Source: an uncultured Candidatus Udaeobacter sp. (GTDB taxonomy: Bacteria > Verrucomicrobiota > Verrucomicrobiia > Chthoniobacterales > UBA10450). Taken from it: a DNA stretch of 5,400 bases. A program made the position numbers and the translations under genes. How positions within the stretch are numbered: position 1 is the stretch's first letter; each line of letters opens with the position of its first letter. The notes under the pieces are model-generated. The model was not told where the DNA came from. It saw only the letters and a list, made by a program, of their open reading frames with translations, and ran no database searches. Shown here piece after piece: positions 5,360-5,400 of the stretch. Where the stretch lies: contig CATPAV010000116.1 in NCBI GenBank assembly GCA_955652245.1, positions 1 through 5,400 of the forward strand. The letters are read 5' to 3'.

Positions 5360-5400
5360 CTCTAGTCCCTCGAAATTAACAAGCTGGGCGAAATACATAA

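Overview
The window looks like a chromosomal fragment of a free-living Gram-negative-type bacterium. The best guess is a soil member of the Verrucomicrobiota (Spartobacteria/Chthoniobacterales-like), with Acidobacteriota as an alternative. The hints are futalosine-pathway menaquinone genes, an ECF sigma factor, a DUF2934 protein, a small hypothetical protein of a kind I associate with soil Verrucomicrobiota, and few clear Shine-Dalgarno sites. This assignment is inference from gene content. No rRNA or other phylogenetic marker is present.

Layout. 1-360 (minus): N-terminal 120 residues of MqnA (chorismate dehydratase), running off the left edge and beginning at a TTG. 372-429: a striking imperfect palindrome in the mqnE-mqnA gap. 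445-1593 (minus): complete MqnE, a radical SAM aminofutalosine synthase. MqnA makes 3-enolpyruvylbenzoate (3-[(1-carboxyvinyl)oxy]benzoate) from chorismate and MqnE joins it to S-adenosylmethionine, so the pair performs the first two steps of the alternative menaquinone pathway. 1594-1745: divergent intergenic region. 1746-2348 (plus): ECF sigma factor with no anti-sigma gene beside it. 2378-2803 (minus): four-helix membrane protein of the YvlD/phage-holin-4 family, convergent with the sigma gene. 2987-3256 (plus): basic Lys/Ala-rich tail plus DUF2934 domain. 3306-3578 (plus): 90-residue conserved-looking hypothetical protein. 3579-3650: short convergent spacer carrying a 17-base piece identical to the core of the first palindrome. 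3651-4292 (minus): CPBP-family intramembrane protease. 4293-4569: non-coding spacer with several inverted repeats. 4570-5283 (minus): unrecognised multi-spanning membrane protein whose natural start appears displaced by a one-base frameshift near 5344.

The menaquinone pair is the only clear pathway unit. The remaining genes form an ordinary-looking accessory mix of envelope and regulatory functions. I do not see a clearly new multi-gene system. The items most worth a second look are the palindromic repeat family, the probable frameshift at the right end, and the inverted repeats around the CPBP gene.
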